A stretch of DNA of 64,000 nucleotides from an uncultured Pantoea sp. (GCA_913778495.1 CAJYVD010000030.1:62001-126000), one strand, 5' to 3'. Shown: positions 35,575-46,095, counted from the first letter of the stretch. A program made the numbers and translations. Notes: generated from the letters alone by a model not told the origin.

Positions 35575-37260
35575 TCACTTAGCGGATGCGGCGCGCGCGG
35601 CATACTGAGGTTCAGCGGCCTGGCACCAATGTTGATAACGTTGATAAAGCTGCGCATAGGCGGCTACGCGCTGCGGGTCGGGCTGCAGCGTGGTGTCAAT
35701 ACGGCTGGCCATCACCTGCTGCGCCGCAGGCACATCGGGATAGACGCCTGCGGCTACGGCGGCAAAAATCGCCGCGCCCAGCGCGCAGCACTCATCCGAG
35801 GCGACGATGTCCAGCGGGCGATTCATGACGTCGCAGCAGGCCTGCATAATGGCGGGGGATTTACGGGCGATGCCGCCCAGCGTCAGAATGCTCTCTACCG
35901 GAATGTCCTGCTGTTCGAAGCACTCCATAATGGCGCGGGCGCCAAACGCGGTCGCGGCAATCAGCCCGCCAAACAGCGCCGGCGCGTCAGTGCCGAGATT
36001 CAGGTCGGTAATAACACCCTTCAGGCGCTGGTTGGCGTCAGGCGTGCGACGTCCGTTAAACCAGTCCAGCACCACCGGCAGATGATCCAGCTGGGGATTT
36101 GCCGCCCAGGCTTCGGTCAGCGAGCGGATCACATCCTGCTGCAGGGCCGCCAGCTGCGGCTGCAGTTCCGGGTGGCGTACTGCCGCCTGCTGCAGCGGCC
36201 AGCCGAGCAGTCGGCTAAACCAGGCGTAGATATCGCCAAACGCCGATTGTCCCGCTTCAAGGCCAATGGCGCCGGGCACCACGCTGCCGTCAACCTGACC
36301 GCAAATGCCTTTGATAGCGCGGTCGCCCACTTTTTCACCGTCGGCGATCAGAATGTCGCAGGTTGAGGTGCCGATCACTTTCACTAAGGTGTAAGGCTGC
36401 GCGCCCGCACCGACCGCCCCCATATGGCAATCAAAGGCGCCGCCGGACAGCACCACCTGCTGCGAGAGCCCAAGGCGTTCTGCCCACTCGGCACTCAGCG
36501 TGCCCACCGGCTGGTCGGCGGTGTAGGTATCGGTGAACAGCGGATAATCCAGTTGCTCAACCAGCAGCGGATCCAGCGCGCGTAGAAAATCCGCAGGCGG
36601 CAGGCCTTGCCATTGTGGATGCCACAGCGATTTGTGTCCGGCCGCGCAGCGCCCGCGCCGCAGCTGGGCTGGCGCGGTGTTGCCACTGAGCAGGGCGGGC
36701 ACCCAGTCGCACAGCTCGACCCAGGAGACGGCGGCCTCGCGCACCGCGGCGTCTTCGCGGGAAACGTGCAAAATTTTGGCCCAGAACCATTCCGAGGAGT
36801 ACACGCCGCCGATGTAGCGGGTGTAGTCGGTGAAGCGACCGCTGCGGCACAGGTGGTTGATCGCGTCGGCTTCTTCTATTGCCGTGTGATCTTTCCACAA
36901 CACGAACATCGCGTTGGGGTTGCTGGCAAATTCCGGGCGCAGCGCCAGCACGTTGCCGTCGCGATCGATGGGGGCGGGGGTGGAGCCGGTGGAATCCACG
37001 CCGATGCCGATCACTGCCGCGCGCTGTTCGACGCTGAGCGCCTGGACCACCGCAACGATGGCTTGCTCCAGCGCATCAATATAGTCCTGAGGATGGTGAC
37101 GAAAGCGATTTACGTGCGCATCGCTAAATTCGCCTCTCGCCCAGCGCGGGTAGTTCACTACCGCTTTCTGCAGCTCTTCGCCCGTCTCGCAGGCCACAGC
37201 GAGCGCGCGCACCGAGTCACTGCCAAAATCCAGCCCAATTGTTATGGCGCCAGCACCCAT
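35575..37260 (-). CDS. araB: L-ribulokinase
   Basis: FGGY-family kinase that phosphorylates L-ribulose. From the ATG at 37260 (AGGAG in the leader CACAGGAGAATTCCA) the protein has 561 residues and matches E. coli AraB along its length: [14 protein letters not shown] at the N-terminus, [78 protein letters not shown] and [22 protein letters not shown]. First gene of the araBA unit, divergent from araFGH. A candidate AraC half-site lies 153 bases upstream of the start. Confidence 0.97.
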   Translation of the reverse strand: MGAGAITIGLDFGSDSVRALAVACETGEELQKAVVNYPRWARGEFSDAHVNRFRHHPQDYIDALEQAIVAVVQALSVEQRAAVIGIGVDSTGSTPAPIDRDGNVLALRPEFASNPNAMFVLWKDHTAIEEADAINHLCRSGRFTDYTRYIGGVYSSEWFWAKILHVSREDAAVREAAVSWVELCDWVPALLSGNTAPAQLRRGRCAAGHKSLWHPQWQGLPPADFLRALDPLLVEQLDYPLFTDTYTADQPVGTLSAEWAERLGLSQQVVLSGGAFDCHMGAVGAGAQPYTLVKVIGTSTCDILIADGEKVGDRAIKGICGQVDGSVVPGAIGLEAGQSAFGDIYAWFSRLLGWPLQQAAVRHPELQPQLAALQQDVIRSLTEAWAANPQLDHLPVVLDWFNGRRTPDANQRLKGVITDLNLGTDAPALFGGLIAATAFGARAIMECFEQQDIPVESILTLGGIARKSPAIMQACCDVMNRPLDIVASDECCALGAAIFAAVAAGVYPDVPAAQQVMASRIDTTLQPDPQRVAAYAQLYQRYQHWCQAAEPQYAARAASAK

Positions 37261-37625
37261 TGGAATTCTCCTGTGTAAGTGGTCTGGCTCTATCCTGAGA
37301 TGCACACGGCAAAGCGGTTAGTCACGGCTGGCTGAGAATATGCACTTTTCTGTCATCGCCCAGGATGTGTGATCGTCAGCAAAGGTTAACGGCAGGTTAA
37401 TTTCGCTGAATATATGGAGAAAATTGCCATCGTTTTAGGATGTGATACCGCTCTACATTTTTCGTCGCTTTTATCGCTACAACTAGCCCAGCGTTTGCAC
37501 AGCCTTTGTACAACCTATGAGCTAACGCGCTGATTTTGCGCACTGCTAAATCGTGAAATCTAATTGGTAACGTTTACACCGATTACTCAATAGCAGCGAA
37601 AAATACCATTTTGCCGGAGAGCATC
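37261..37625. other. Divergent control region of araBA and araFGH
   Basis: 365 bases between the araB and araF start codons. It contains an AraC half-site (37413-37429) oriented toward araB. A LacI/GalR-like partial palindrome, GGTAACGTTTACACC (37566-37580), lies near araF. Only poor candidates for CRP sites were seen (TGTGA at 37366 and 37441 without matching right halves). Confidence 0.5.
37413..37429 (-). promoter_or_regulatory. AraC binding half-site
   Basis: On the minus strand the site reads TGGCA-N6-TCCATA; the E. coli I1 half-site is TAGCA-N6-TCCATA, so 10 of 11 defined bases agree and the spacing is identical. It faces the araB side. A clear second half-site next to it was not found by eye. 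Confidence 0.65.
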
Positions 37626-38609
37626 ATGCATAAATTCACTAAAACGCTGGCGGCGATCGGTCTCGCCGCGGTTATGTCACAATCCGCTATCGCCGAGACC
37701 ATGAAACTCGGTTTTTTGGTCAAACAACCTGAAGAACCGTGGTTCCAGACCGAGTGGCGTTTTGCCGATAAAGCCGGCAAAGATCTCGGCTTCGAAGTGA
37801 TCAAGATTGCCGTGCCAGACGGTGAAAAAACCCTTAACGCCATCGACAGCCTGGCCGCCAGCGGGGCGAAAGGCTTTGTGATTTGTACGCCCGATCCCAA
37901 GCTCGGTTCGGCCATTATGGCGAAAGCGCGCAGCTACGATCTGAAAGTGATCGCGGTGGACGATCAGTTTGTTACCGCCAAAGGTAAGCCCATGGACACC
38001 GTGCCGCTGGTGATGATGGCCGCCACCAAAATCGGCGAACGTCAGGGGCAGGAGCTGTATAAAGAGATGCAGAAGCGCGGCTGGGACGTGAAGCAAACCG
38101 CCGTGATGGCCATCACCGCCAACGAACTGGATACCGCGCGCCGCCGCACCGGTGGCTCAATGGAGGCGTTGAAAGCGGCGGGCTTCCCCGAAAAACAAAT
38201 CTACCAAGTGCCCACCAAATCTAATGACATTCCCGGCGCGTTTGATGCCGGTAACTCGCTGTTAGTGCAGCATCCCGAAGTGAAACACTGGCTGATTGTC
38301 GGCATGAACGACAACACCGTGCTGGGCGGCGTACGCGCCACCGAAGGCCAGGGCTTCAAAGCCCCCGACGTGATCGGCATTGGCATTAACGGCGTGGACG
38401 CGGTGAGTGAACTCTCTAAAGGCGCGGCCACCGGCTTCTATGGCTCACTGCTGCCGAGCCCAGACGTGCACGGCTACAAAAGCAGCCAGATGCTCTACAA
38501 CTGGGTCACCAAAGGCGAGGCGCCACCGAAGTTCACCGAAGTGACCGATGTGGTGCTGATCACCCGCGACAACTTCAAAACCGAGCTGGCGAAAAAAGGC
38601 CTGATGTAA
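37626..38609 (+). CDS. araF: L-arabinose-binding periplasmic protein
   Basis: Periplasmic receptor of the AraFGH importer. From the ATG at 37626 (CGGAGAG 5 bases upstream) the protein has 327 residues with a signal peptide cleaved after AIA (residue 23). The mature start ETMKLGFLVKQPEEPWFQTEWRFADKAGKDLG and later QVPTKSNDIPGAFDAGNSLLVQHPEV, then GMNDNTVLGGVRATEGQG match E. coli AraF (cited as short blocks at about 24-55, 200-225 and 232-250). First gene of araFGH. Confidence 0.96.
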   Translation: MHKFTKTLAAIGLAAVMSQSAIAETMKLGFLVKQPEEPWFQTEWRFADKAGKDLGFEVIKIAVPDGEKTLNAIDSLAASGAKGFVICTPDPKLGSAIMAKARSYDLKVIAVDDQFVTAKGKPMDTVPLVMMAATKIGERQGQELYKEMQKRGWDVKQTAVMAITANELDTARRRTGGSMEALKAAGFPEKQIYQVPTKSNDIPGAFDAGNSLLVQHPEVKHWLIVGMNDNTVLGGVRATEGQGFKAPDVIGIGINGVDAVSELSKGAATGFYGSLLPSPDVHGYKSSQMLYNWVTKGEAPPKFTEVTDVVLITRDNFKTELAKKGLM

Positions 38610-38708
38610 ACCATCAGCGCCACAGCACGGTGTATACAGGCACATTATCTTAATAACCGCTGACACCGCGCCGCCGTCTGGCGCGCGGTGTCAGCGTGAG
38701 GGAGTTCC

Positions 38709-40229
38709 ATGGAAACCGATCACGCTTTTCTGTCCTTTCATGGCATCAGTAAAACCTTTCCGGGCGTGAAAGCGCTGCAGGATATCTCTTTCAGCTGCCG
38801 CGCCGGGGAAGTGCACGCGCTGATGGGCGAAAACGGCGCCGGAAAATCGACGCTATTGAAAATTCTTAGCGGTAGCTATCAGCCTACCAGCGGTGAAATT
38901 CGGATCAAAGGTGAGGCGAAAAGCTTCAATACCACGGTCGACGCGCTCGACGCGGGCGTGGCGATCATTTATCAGGAGCTGCACCTGGTACCGGAAATGA
39001 GCGTGGCGGAGAACATTTATCTCGGTCAGCTGCCGCACAAGCGCGGACTGGTGAACCGCAAGCTGTTGCGCTATGAAGCGGGCTTGCAGCTGAAAAATCT
39101 TGGAATGGATATCGATCCGGATATGCCGCTGAAATACCTGTCGCTGGGGCAGTGGCAGATGGTGGAGATCGCCAAAGCGCTGGCGCGTAACGCCCGCATC
39201 ATTGCCTTTGACGAGCCCACCAGTTCGCTCTCCGCGCGTGAAATTGAACACCTGTTTCGCGTCATCCGTCAGCTGCGCGATCAGGGCCGCACGGTGCTGT
39301 ACGTTTCACACCGCATGGAAGAGATTTTCGCCCTGAGCGACGCCATTACCGTGTTCAAAGATGGTCGCTACGTGCGCACCTTTGACGATATGCAAAATAC
39401 CCACCACGACGACCTGGTTCAGGCGATGGTGGGGCGCAATCTGGGTGATATTTATGGCTACGCACCACGCCAGCTTGGCGCGGTGCGTTTGCAACTGGAT
39501 AACGTGCAGGCCAAAGGCGTGCGTCATCCGATTTCCCTTAGCGTTCGCGCCGGTGAAATCGTCGGGCTGTTTGGCTTAGTGGGCGCCGGACGCAGTGAAT
39601 TGATGAAGGGGCTGTTTGGCGCCACACGGTTACGCGGCGGCACCGTCACGCTGGACGGCAAAACGCTGACCATCCGCGAACCCATTGACGCTATCCGCGC
39701 GGGCATCATGCTCTGCCCGGAAGACCGCAAAGCGGAAGGCATCATTCCGGTGCACTCGGTGCGGGAAAATATCAACATTAGCGCGCGCCGCCACAACCTG
39801 AGCGCGGGCTGTTTGATCAAGCCCGGCTGGGAGGCCAAAAACGCCGATTTGCACATTCGCTCGCTCAACATCAAAACGCCGGGTCCGCACCAGCTGATCA
39901 TGAACCTTTCCGGCGGCAACCAGCAGAAGGCGATTTTGGGCCGCTGGCTGTCGGAAGAGATGAACGTGATTTTGCTGGATGAGCCAACGCGCGGCATTGA
40001 TGTGGGCGCCAAGCACGAAATCTATAACCTTATCTACCAATTGGCGAACAAGGGGATCGCGGTGCTGTTTGCCTCCAGCGATCTGCCGGAAGTCATGGGG
40101 CTGGCTGACCGCATCGTGGTCATGCGCGAAGGCGAAATTGCCGGCGAGCTGGATCATGCCAGCGCCACGGAGCAGCTGACGCTGAGCCTGGCGATGCCAA
40201 AAACCTCACAAGCGGCCGCCGTGGCCTGA
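38709..40229 (+). CDS. araG: L-arabinose import ATP-binding protein
   Basis: 506 residues with two ABC domains, as in all CUT2 sugar importers. First domain: Walker [10 protein letters not shown] (about 40-48), signature [12 protein letters not shown], Walker [14 protein letters not shown]. Second domain: degenerate Walker [10 protein letters not shown], signature [15 protein letters not shown], Walker [15 protein letters not shown]. Its position between araF and araH fixes the substrate as arabinose. Confidence 0.96.
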   Translation: METDHAFLSFHGISKTFPGVKALQDISFSCRAGEVHALMGENGAGKSTLLKILSGSYQPTSGEIRIKGEAKSFNTTVDALDAGVAIIYQELHLVPEMSVAENIYLGQLPHKRGLVNRKLLRYEAGLQLKNLGMDIDPDMPLKYLSLGQWQMVEIAKALARNARIIAFDEPTSSLSAREIEHLFRVIRQLRDQGRTVLYVSHRMEEIFALSDAITVFKDGRYVRTFDDMQNTHHDDLVQAMVGRNLGDIYGYAPRQLGAVRLQLDNVQAKGVRHPISLSVRAGEIVGLFGLVGAGRSELMKGLFGATRLRGGTVTLDGKTLTIREPIDAIRAGIMLCPEDRKAEGIIPVHSVRENINISARRHNLSAGCLIKPGWEAKNADLHIRSLNIKTPGPHQLIMNLSGGNQQKAILGRWLSEEMNVILLDEPTRGIDVGAKHEIYNLIYQLANKGIAVLFASSDLPEVMGLADRIVVMREGEIAGELDHASATEQLTLSLAMPKTSQAAAVA

Positions 40230-40247
40230 TGTAAAGGAGAAATAATC

Positions 40248-41234
40248 ATGGCTTCATCTACCACGTCCAACACGCCACCGGCACCGCGCAGCGGCCTGCA
40301 GCTCGGACGTATCTGGGATAACTTCGGCATGCTGGTGGTGTTTGCGCTGCTGTTTATCGTCTGCGCCATCTTCGTGCCCAATTTCAGTAGCTTTATCAAT
40401 ATGAAAGGCCTGGGGCTGGCGATGTCCATGTCCGGCATGGTGGCCTGCGGTATGCTGTTTTGCCTGGCGTCCGGTGATTTTGACCTCTCAGTGGCGTCCG
40501 TGATTGCCTGCGCGGGCGTCGTCACGGCGGTCGTCATTAATATGACCGAAAGCCTGTGGCTTGGCGTGGCTGCCGGGCTGGTGCTCGGTATGGTAACGGG
40601 GTTTGTCAACGGTTTCGTGATCGCGCGCCTGAAAATCAACGCGCTGATCACTACGCTCGCCACCATGCAGATCGTGCGCGGCCTGGCGTATATCTTCTCG
40701 GACGGTAAAGCCGTGGGGATCGAGGATGAGCGTTTCTTCACCCTGGGCTACGCCAACTGGCTGGGCTTGCCGGCGCCCATCTGGCTGACCATTGCCACCA
40801 TGATCGTGTTTGGCTTCCTGCTGAATAAAACCACCTTTGGCCGCAATACGCTGGCGATCGGCGGCAACGAAGAGGCGGCACGCCTGGCGGGTGTGCCAGT
40901 GGTGCGCACCCGCATCATTATCTTTATTCTGTCCGGCCTGGTGTCGGCGGCGGCGGGCATCATTCTGGCGTCGCGCATGACCAGCGGGCAGCCGATGACG
41001 TCGCTGGGCTATGAGCTGATTGTGATCTCAGCCTGCGTGCTGGGCGGCGTGTCGCTCAAGGGCGGCATTGGGAAGATCTCATACGTGGTGGCCGGCGTTC
41101 TGATCTTAGGCACCGTTGAGAATGCGATGAATTTATTGAATATCTCGCCATTCTCACAGTATGTGGTGCGCGGTTTGATACTGTTAGCTGCGGTGATTTT
41201 TGACCGTTACAAACAGAAAAATCGCGCCGTTTGA
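40248..41234 (+). CDS. araH: L-arabinose ABC transporter permease
   Basis: 328 residues with 8-10 membrane segments, CUT2/RbsC-type permease. Characteristic stretches: NFSSFINMKGLGLAMSMSGMVACGMLFCLASGDFDLSV, GFVNGFVIARLKINALITTLATMQIVRGLAYI, and the EAA-like loop AIGGNEEAARLAGVPVVRTRI (quoted as landmarks near residues 45, 125 and 205). Start ATG has AAAGGAG upstream; 18 bases after araG. Confidence 0.96.
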   Translation: MASSTTSNTPPAPRSGLQLGRIWDNFGMLVVFALLFIVCAIFVPNFSSFINMKGLGLAMSMSGMVACGMLFCLASGDFDLSVASVIACAGVVTAVVINMTESLWLGVAAGLVLGMVTGFVNGFVIARLKINALITTLATMQIVRGLAYIFSDGKAVGIEDERFFTLGYANWLGLPAPIWLTIATMIVFGFLLNKTTFGRNTLAIGGNEEAARLAGVPVVRTRIIIFILSGLVSAAAGIILASRMTSGQPMTSLGYELIVISACVLGGVSLKGGIGKISYVVAGVLILGTVENAMNLLNISPFSQYVVRGLILLAAVIFDRYKQKNRAV

Positions 41235-41255
41235 GGGCGAATAACCCGTTGTCGT

Positions 41256-41273
41256 GGCGGCCTGCGGGCCGCC
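41256..41273 (+). terminator. GC hairpin between araH and araC
   Basis: GGCGGCC (41256-41262) pairs with GGCCGCC (41267-41273), 4-base loop, no T-run. It may reduce read-through from araFGH into araC or stabilise the upstream mRNA end. Confidence 0.45.
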
Positions 41274-41312
41274 TGTACTTGTTTGCCGTGTTGACGTTAC
41301 CGTGAGGGCGCT

Positions 41313-42230
41313 ATGTATCATCGTGAACCCCCCAATGAGCAGCAAAATCCGCTGTTGCCCGGCTATCCGTTTAGCGCCTGGCTGGTGGCGGGCTTAACGC
41401 CGATTACCGCCAATGACGCGCTGGATTTCTTTATCGATCGCCCGCTGGGCATGAAAGGCTACATCCTCAATCTCACCATTAAAGGCACCGGTCGGGTGTT
41501 TGACGGCGAGTCCGCCTTTGACTGCGAGCCTGGCGATCTGCTGCTGTTCCAGCCGAAAACGCCGCACTATTATGGCCGCGCACCTGATAGCCCGTGCTGG
41601 TTTCACCGCTGGGTCTACTTCCGCCCGCGCGCCTATTGGACGGACTGGCTGCAGTGGCAGGATGAGAACCAAGGCGTAGGGCGCCTGCGCCTGCCGGAAT
41701 CGCTGCGCGCCGAGTTTGACCGCCTGTTTGCCAGCATCGAGCAAACGCACAACTCAGGGCGCCGCTTTGCCGAGGAGCTGGCGATGAACCTGCTGGAGCG
41801 CCTGCTGCTGCGCGCGGTGGAAGAAGATCCGCGCAGCCATCAGCAAATTCGTGACCCGCGCGTCATCGAAGCCTGTCAGTACATGACCAGCCATCTCGCC
41901 AGCGAAGTGAAAATCGACGAAGTGGCGCGCCACGTGTGCCTGTCGCCGTCGCGCCTGGCGCATCTGTTCCGCGAGCAAATGGGGATCAATCTGCTGCGCT
42001 GGCGGGAAGATCAGCGCGTGATCCGCGCCAAACTGCTGCTGCAAACTACGCAAGAACCCATCGCATCGGTGGGACGGGAAGTGGGTTACGACGACCAGCT
42101 TTACTTCTCGCGCGTATTTCGTAAGCGCGTCGGCGTGAGCCCCAGCGACTTCCGTCGCCGCAGTCAGGATGCGCACGATGCACTGGTGGCGCAGGAGAGC
42201 TGGCAACCCGAACGGCGCGCCATTTCCTGA
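41313..42230 (+). CDS. araC: Arabinose regulator AraC
   Basis: 305 residues, slightly longer than E. coli AraC (292). N-terminal arabinose-binding cupin with [24 protein letters not shown] and [16 protein letters not shown]; two HTH motifs in the C-terminal domain, [24 protein letters not shown] and [35 protein letters not shown] (about 205-285). It sits downstream of araFGH in the same direction, unlike E. coli where it is divergent from araBAD, so it may be co-transcribed with the transporter and partly autoregulated through that promoter. Confidence 0.94.
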   Translation: MYHREPPNEQQNPLLPGYPFSAWLVAGLTPITANDALDFFIDRPLGMKGYILNLTIKGTGRVFDGESAFDCEPGDLLLFQPKTPHYYGRAPDSPCWFHRWVYFRPRAYWTDWLQWQDENQGVGRLRLPESLRAEFDRLFASIEQTHNSGRRFAEELAMNLLERLLLRAVEEDPRSHQQIRDPRVIEACQYMTSHLASEVKIDEVARHVCLSPSRLAHLFREQMGINLLRWREDQRVIRAKLLLQTTQEPIASVGREVGYDDQLYFSRVFRKRVGVSPSDFRRRSQDAHDALVAQESWQPERRAIS

Positions 42231-42304
42231 TTTTTCAGGAGATTCCGTCTTGTTCTTCCCCGTTCGATAGTCTTAAATCACACAAACGGACAAGAGGAAT
42301 GAAC

Positions 42305-43345
42305 ATGAGCGATAAACTCCGCGTCGGCCTGATGGGCTACGGTTTTGCCAGTAAAACCTTTCACGCTCCCCTGATCGCCGGTACGTCAGAGATGGAACTG
42401 GCGGCGATCTCCAGCAGTGACGCCGCCAAGGTGCACGCCGACTGGCCGAGCGTGCAGGTCGTGGCCGATCCGCAGGCGCTGCTGGACGATCCCACCTTAC
42501 AGTTGGTGGTGATCCCCACGCCCAACGACACCCATTTTCCCTTGGCCAAAGCGGCGCTGAATGCGGGCAAACACGTGGTGGTGGATAAACCGTTTACCGT
42601 GACGTTGTCACAGGCGCGCGAGCTGGATCAGCTGGCAAAGGCCAAAGGCTTGCTGCTCTCCGTGTTCCATAACCGCCGCTGGGACAGTGATTTCCTGACG
42701 CTAAAACATCTGCTGGCAGAAGGCACGTTAGGCGAGGTGCGCTATTTTGAGTCGCACTTCGATCGTTTCCGCCCGGAAGTGCGCCAGCGCTGGCGTGAGA
42801 TGAAAGGCGCGGGCAGCGGCATCTGGTATGATTTGGGACCGCACGTACTGGACCAGGCGCTGCAGCTGTTTGGGCCGCCGGTGGCCATTAATGTGGATCT
42901 GGCTGAGCTGCGCCCGGGCGCACAAACCACCGACTACTTCCACGCGGTGCTGACCTATCCGACGCGGCGCGTGGTGTTGCACGCCAGTATGCTGGTCGCG
43001 GCGGAATCGGCGCGCTTTGTGGTACACGGCACGCGCGGCAGCTTTGTGAAATATGGTCTCGATCCGCAGGAAGACCGCCTCAAAGCGGGCGCGCGTCCGC
43101 CGCAGGAAGATTGGGGTTATGACATGCGCAACGGCACCGTAACGCTGGCCGAGGGCAACGGCATGGTCGAGCAAGAGCTGCTGACACAGCCGGGCAATTA
43201 TCCGGCTTATTACGCCGCGATCCGCGATGCTATCGCGGGCGCCGGCGCAAATCCGGTGCCGGCAGAAGAGGCGATTCAGGTCATGGAGCTGATTGAGCTT
43301 GGCTTGCAGTCGGCGGAAAAACGGCAAACGCTGACGCTGAAATAA
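42305..43345 (+). CDS. ydgJ: Gfo/Idh/MocA oxidoreductase, YdgJ-like
   Basis: 346 residues from the ATG at 42305; AGAGGA about 6 bases upstream favours it over the ATG at 42299. Rossmann motif VGLMGYGFASKTFHAPLI, the EKP-type motif as VVDKPFTVT, and the C-terminal substrate domain with SVFHNRRWDSDFLTLK and GSGIWYDLGPHVLDQALQLFGPP (short landmark blocks at residues 5, 95, 120 and 175). It matches the E. coli YdgJ family, NAD(P)-dependent oxidoreductases of unproven substrate, and in E. coli ydgJ is also next to add. Confidence 0.9.
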   Translation: MSDKLRVGLMGYGFASKTFHAPLIAGTSEMELAAISSSDAAKVHADWPSVQVVADPQALLDDPTLQLVVIPTPNDTHFPLAKAALNAGKHVVVDKPFTVTLSQARELDQLAKAKGLLLSVFHNRRWDSDFLTLKHLLAEGTLGEVRYFESHFDRFRPEVRQRWREMKGAGSGIWYDLGPHVLDQALQLFGPPVAINVDLAELRPGAQTTDYFHAVLTYPTRRVVLHASMLVAAESARFVVHGTRGSFVKYGLDPQEDRLKAGARPPQEDWGYDMRNGTVTLAEGNGMVEQELLTQPGNYPAYYAAIRDAIAGAGANPVPAEEAIQVMELIELGLQSAEKRQTLTLK

Positions 43346-43359
43346 GCGCAGAAAACAAC

Positions 43360-43384
43360 AAGCGGCCTGCAGGCCGCTTTTTTA
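43360..43384. terminator. Rho-independent terminator between ydgJ and add
   Basis: AAGCGGCCT (43360-43368) pairs with AGGCCGCTT (43371-43379), followed by TTTTTT. It serves the + strand gene, and probably the convergent add gene too. Confidence 0.88.
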
Positions 43385-43399
43385 TGGGCGCTGATTTGA

Positions 43400-44398
43400 T
43401 CAGGCCGCCACGCGCTGACGCAAGGCGCTTTTTTCGGCGTCGCTCAGAAAGGCGATAGTCAGGCCATTTTCCTGCGCCTGACGTACCTCGGCGGCGCTCA
43501 GGCCTGCCTCAACGGCGGCGACGGTATACTCGTGCGCCAGCTCAATCCCCTGTACCGCCGGATCGTCGGTGTTCAGGGTGGCGAGGATGCCGTGCTGCAA
43601 GAACGTTTTCAGCGGGTGTTTAGCCAGCGCGGAGACGGTGCTGGTTTGCACGTTAGACGTCAGACAGGACTCGATGCCGATGCGCTGCTCAGCCAGGAAA
43701 TCCATTAGCGCACGATCTTCAATGGCTTTCACGCCATGACCAATACGCTCCGCGCCCAGCTCGCGAATCGCTTGCCAGATACTCTCTGGCCCGGCTGCTT
43801 CGCCCGCGTGCACGGTAACGCGGAAACCGGCGTCGCGCGCGCGGTTGAAATGGCTCAGGAATTCACTGCCGGGGAAGCCCAGCTCGTCACCGGCCAAGTC
43901 CACGGCGGTAATGGCATCGCGGTGTGCCAGTAAGCCTTCCAGCTCGCGCAGACACGCTTCTTCGCCGAAGGTGCGGCTCATGATGCCAATCAGGTTGACC
44001 TGCACACCGTGCTGCTGAACGCCAGCGCGCACGCCGTCGATCACCGCTTCCACCACACCGGCAATGGGCAGCTGGTGCGTCATGGCCATGTAACCGGGTG
44101 AAAAGCGCAGTTCGGCATAGTGAATGCCCGCGCGAGCGGCATCTTCGACGTTCTCCAGCGCGACGCGGCGGCAGGCGTCCAGATCGCCCAGCACCTTCAC
44201 GCCCCAGTCAAGCTTCTGTAAAAAGCTCACCAGATCCGGCTCATTACGGGTGACTTGCACGTGCGGACGCAGCGTCTCCAGCGTGGTGGCGGGCAGGGCG
44301 AGGTTGAACTGGCGGCCTAAATCCAGAATGGTTTGGGCGCGGATATTGCCATCAAGGTGGCGATGGATATCGGTCAAGGGCAGTTTAGGGTCAATCAT
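43400..44398 (-). CDS. add: Adenosine deaminase
   Basis: 332 residues, normal for bacterial Add, which converts adenosine and deoxyadenosine to inosine forms. Zinc ligands H12 and H14 in DIHRHLDGN, then VHAGE (His ligand and catalytic Glu), ERIGHG (His) and NTDDP (Asp ligand). The N-terminus [14 protein letters not shown] and the block [14 protein letters not shown] match enterobacterial Add. Confidence 0.96.
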   Translation of the reverse strand: MIDPKLPLTDIHRHLDGNIRAQTILDLGRQFNLALPATTLETLRPHVQVTRNEPDLVSFLQKLDWGVKVLGDLDACRRVALENVEDAARAGIHYAELRFSPGYMAMTHQLPIAGVVEAVIDGVRAGVQQHGVQVNLIGIMSRTFGEEACLRELEGLLAHRDAITAVDLAGDELGFPGSEFLSHFNRARDAGFRVTVHAGEAAGPESIWQAIRELGAERIGHGVKAIEDRALMDFLAEQRIGIESCLTSNVQTSTVSALAKHPLKTFLQHGILATLNTDDPAVQGIELAHEYTVAAVEAGLSAAEVRQAQENGLTIAFLSDAEKSALRQRVAA

Positions 44399-44534
44399 GT
44401 CGCTTCACTTGATTATGATGAAAGCTGACTATTTAAGGACATCTTGCGCAACCGCGCCAGCGATTTGCGCAAACGCCGCGGTGGGTGATGGATTTCTGTA
44501 CAGTGAGGCGAGGCGATAGCGCGGCGTGAAAGCG

Positions 44535-44562
44535 AAAAAAAGCCCCCGCCGAGGCGGGGGCT
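44535..44562 (-). terminator. Rho-independent terminator of ydgA
   Basis: AGCCCCCGCC (44541-44550) pairs with GGCGGGGGCT (44553-44562), closing on a very short loop; on the minus strand six or seven T follow. Confidence 0.88.
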
Positions 44563-44595
44563 GAGAGCGTGTGCGGCTGCTTAGACCGCCAGCTA

Positions 44596-46095
44596 TTACT
44601 GCGGCATACCTTCGCTGGTCGGCGCACCCAGCATATAGCGCGACAGGAACTGCTCCAGCGACATTTTATCGCCGTTCATGCTGACCTGACCGTTGTTATA
44701 CTGCAGCTGGGTGATGATGTTGTTATCCTGCTGCTGCGTCAGGCGGAACATCTGGCCCATCGCCGCCAATCCCTTCACCTGCTGGTCGGCCAGCTTTTGC
44801 GCGTCATCGCCCTGATACCCTTCCGCCAGACCCACATGGCGCATGGTTTCGGTGGCCATCGGCATGTTGATCACCAGCTTGCCGTCGAGGGTTTTTAGGA
44901 CGCGATCCACCGCCGCGCCCAGCGTTTGCGGTTCGCCGGTCACCGTGGCGGGATCGTTAAAGCCGACGTTGAGCGTAAAGGTGCTTTCGCCCTTGTCGTT
45001 TTTCCAGCTCAGCGGTGCGACGCTCACGGCAGGGCCGCCTTTCAGCAGCGTGGGCAGGTTGTTGCGCAGAATCGTTTGCACACCGGCCTGATAACGCACC
45101 GGATCGTCGGCCACGCCGGGTTGATTCAGCAGGTCCTGCATTTGCGCTTGATAGCTATCCGAGAAGGTTTTCACCGCCTGCGCATCAAAGCCGGTAAATT
45201 TCATTGCCAGTTTTGCCGAGCCAAACGGTTGTTTCTGTAAAGTGACATTATCCGTGTCCATGTCTAACTGGCCACCGATCTTGCCGTCTTTATTGTCAAA
45301 CGAGGAGGCAATGTTGAGTTTCTCCAGCGACATCCCTTCCTGACCGTTGATGCTGGCGTTGATTTTGTCCAGCTTGATGTCCTGATCGCCCACGCGCACG
45401 CCTTCGGGGCTGAGATGCGTATCGCCTTTCAGCGTGAGGCCGTTCAGCGTAAATAACACCGGCTGCGCAACCTGATTTTTGCTGGTCACGGCAATGCTGG
45501 AAAAGTCACCGTTCAGGCTCACTTTATCGCCTTTGCTGTCGGCGCTGATCTCCAGCGAGCCGCCGTTGGTGGCTAAACGATCGCCGGTTTGCACGTTGCT
45601 GTAATCCACCGGCAGCAAATGCAGCACCGTGTCGGTCGCACCGCCGTAGCCCACGCGGGTATCGGCCGTCACCAGCGATTTCCCTTGCGTCAGCTCAAAC
45701 AGCTGCTTCACCGCATCGGTGTTTTCCAGCTCGCTGTGGACCGAAGCCATCGACGGCAGCAGATTGCCGCGCTTGAGCTGCGCAAACGGGAACGGCCCGT
45801 GATCGATGGTTTCGTTGAGCACCAGCGTCTGGCCCGGCTTAAGGATCGGGTTGTCTACGGTTTGCGAGCTGGCCTGCACCACCAGTTTGGTCTTGCTGGT
45901 GAACACGCCGCGCTGATAATCCTGGAAACTCAGCGTCAGGCGGCTGTTGGGCGCCCAGACATTGAGCTGCGCATTGGCGTTTTGCAGCATCTGGTCGCGG
46001 TGGCTTTCCAGCTGTTTGCCCGTAAACCATGCGGCACCTGTCCAGATCACACCGAGCGCTACAATGACACCTACGGCAACCTTGGTTTTTTTCAT
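44596..46095 (-). CDS. ydgA: YdgA family protein (DUF945)
   Basis: 499 residues from the ATG at 46095, length like E. coli YdgA. N-terminal membrane anchor MKKTKVAVGVIVALGVIWTG, then a long periplasmic DUF945 domain with repeated beta-rich segments (FQDYQRGVFTSKTKLVV, LVLNETIDHGPFPFAQL, LNIASSFDNKDGKIGGQLDMD). Function is not settled; it is probably an inner-membrane anchored periplasmic protein. It lies downstream of manA in the same direction, as in E. coli (manA-ydgA). An upstream frame to 46128 is less likely because the membrane anchor starts at the chosen Met. Confidence 0.92.
   Translation of the reverse strand: MKKTKVAVGVIVALGVIWTGAAWFTGKQLESHRDQMLQNANAQLNVWAPNSRLTLSFQDYQRGVFTSKTKLVVQASSQTVDNPILKPGQTLVLNETIDHGPFPFAQLKRGNLLPSMASVHSELENTDAVKQLFELTQGKSLVTADTRVGYGGATDTVLHLLPVDYSNVQTGDRLATNGGSLEISADSKGDKVSLNGDFSSIAVTSKNQVAQPVLFTLNGLTLKGDTHLSPEGVRVGDQDIKLDKINASINGQEGMSLEKLNIASSFDNKDGKIGGQLDMDTDNVTLQKQPFGSAKLAMKFTGFDAQAVKTFSDSYQAQMQDLLNQPGVADDPVRYQAGVQTILRNNLPTLLKGGPAVSVAPLSWKNDKGESTFTLNVGFNDPATVTGEPQTLGAAVDRVLKTLDGKLVINMPMATETMRHVGLAEGYQGDDAQKLADQQVKGLAAMGQMFRLTQQQDNNIITQLQYNNGQVSMNGDKMSLEQFLSRYMLGAPTSEGMPQ

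Noticed and set aside
35629-36366. 245-codon plus-strand frame opposite araB
   Set aside because: Lies fully opposite a conserved kinase gene; the translation is Arg/Gln/Ala-rich and motif-free, typical of GC-rich antisense frames.
37441-37460. CRP site upstream of araB (TGTGATACCGCTCTACA)
   Set aside because: The left half is good but the right half does not match TCACA at the proper 6-base spacing.
37566-37580. LacI/GalR-type operator near araF (GGTAACGTTTACACC)
   Set aside because: Symmetry is incomplete and no LacI-family regulator is present in the window; kept only as a remark in the intergenic entry.
44926-45240. Plus-strand frames antisense to ydgA
   Set aside because: Antisense shadows of the conserved ydgA frame without any protein-family features.
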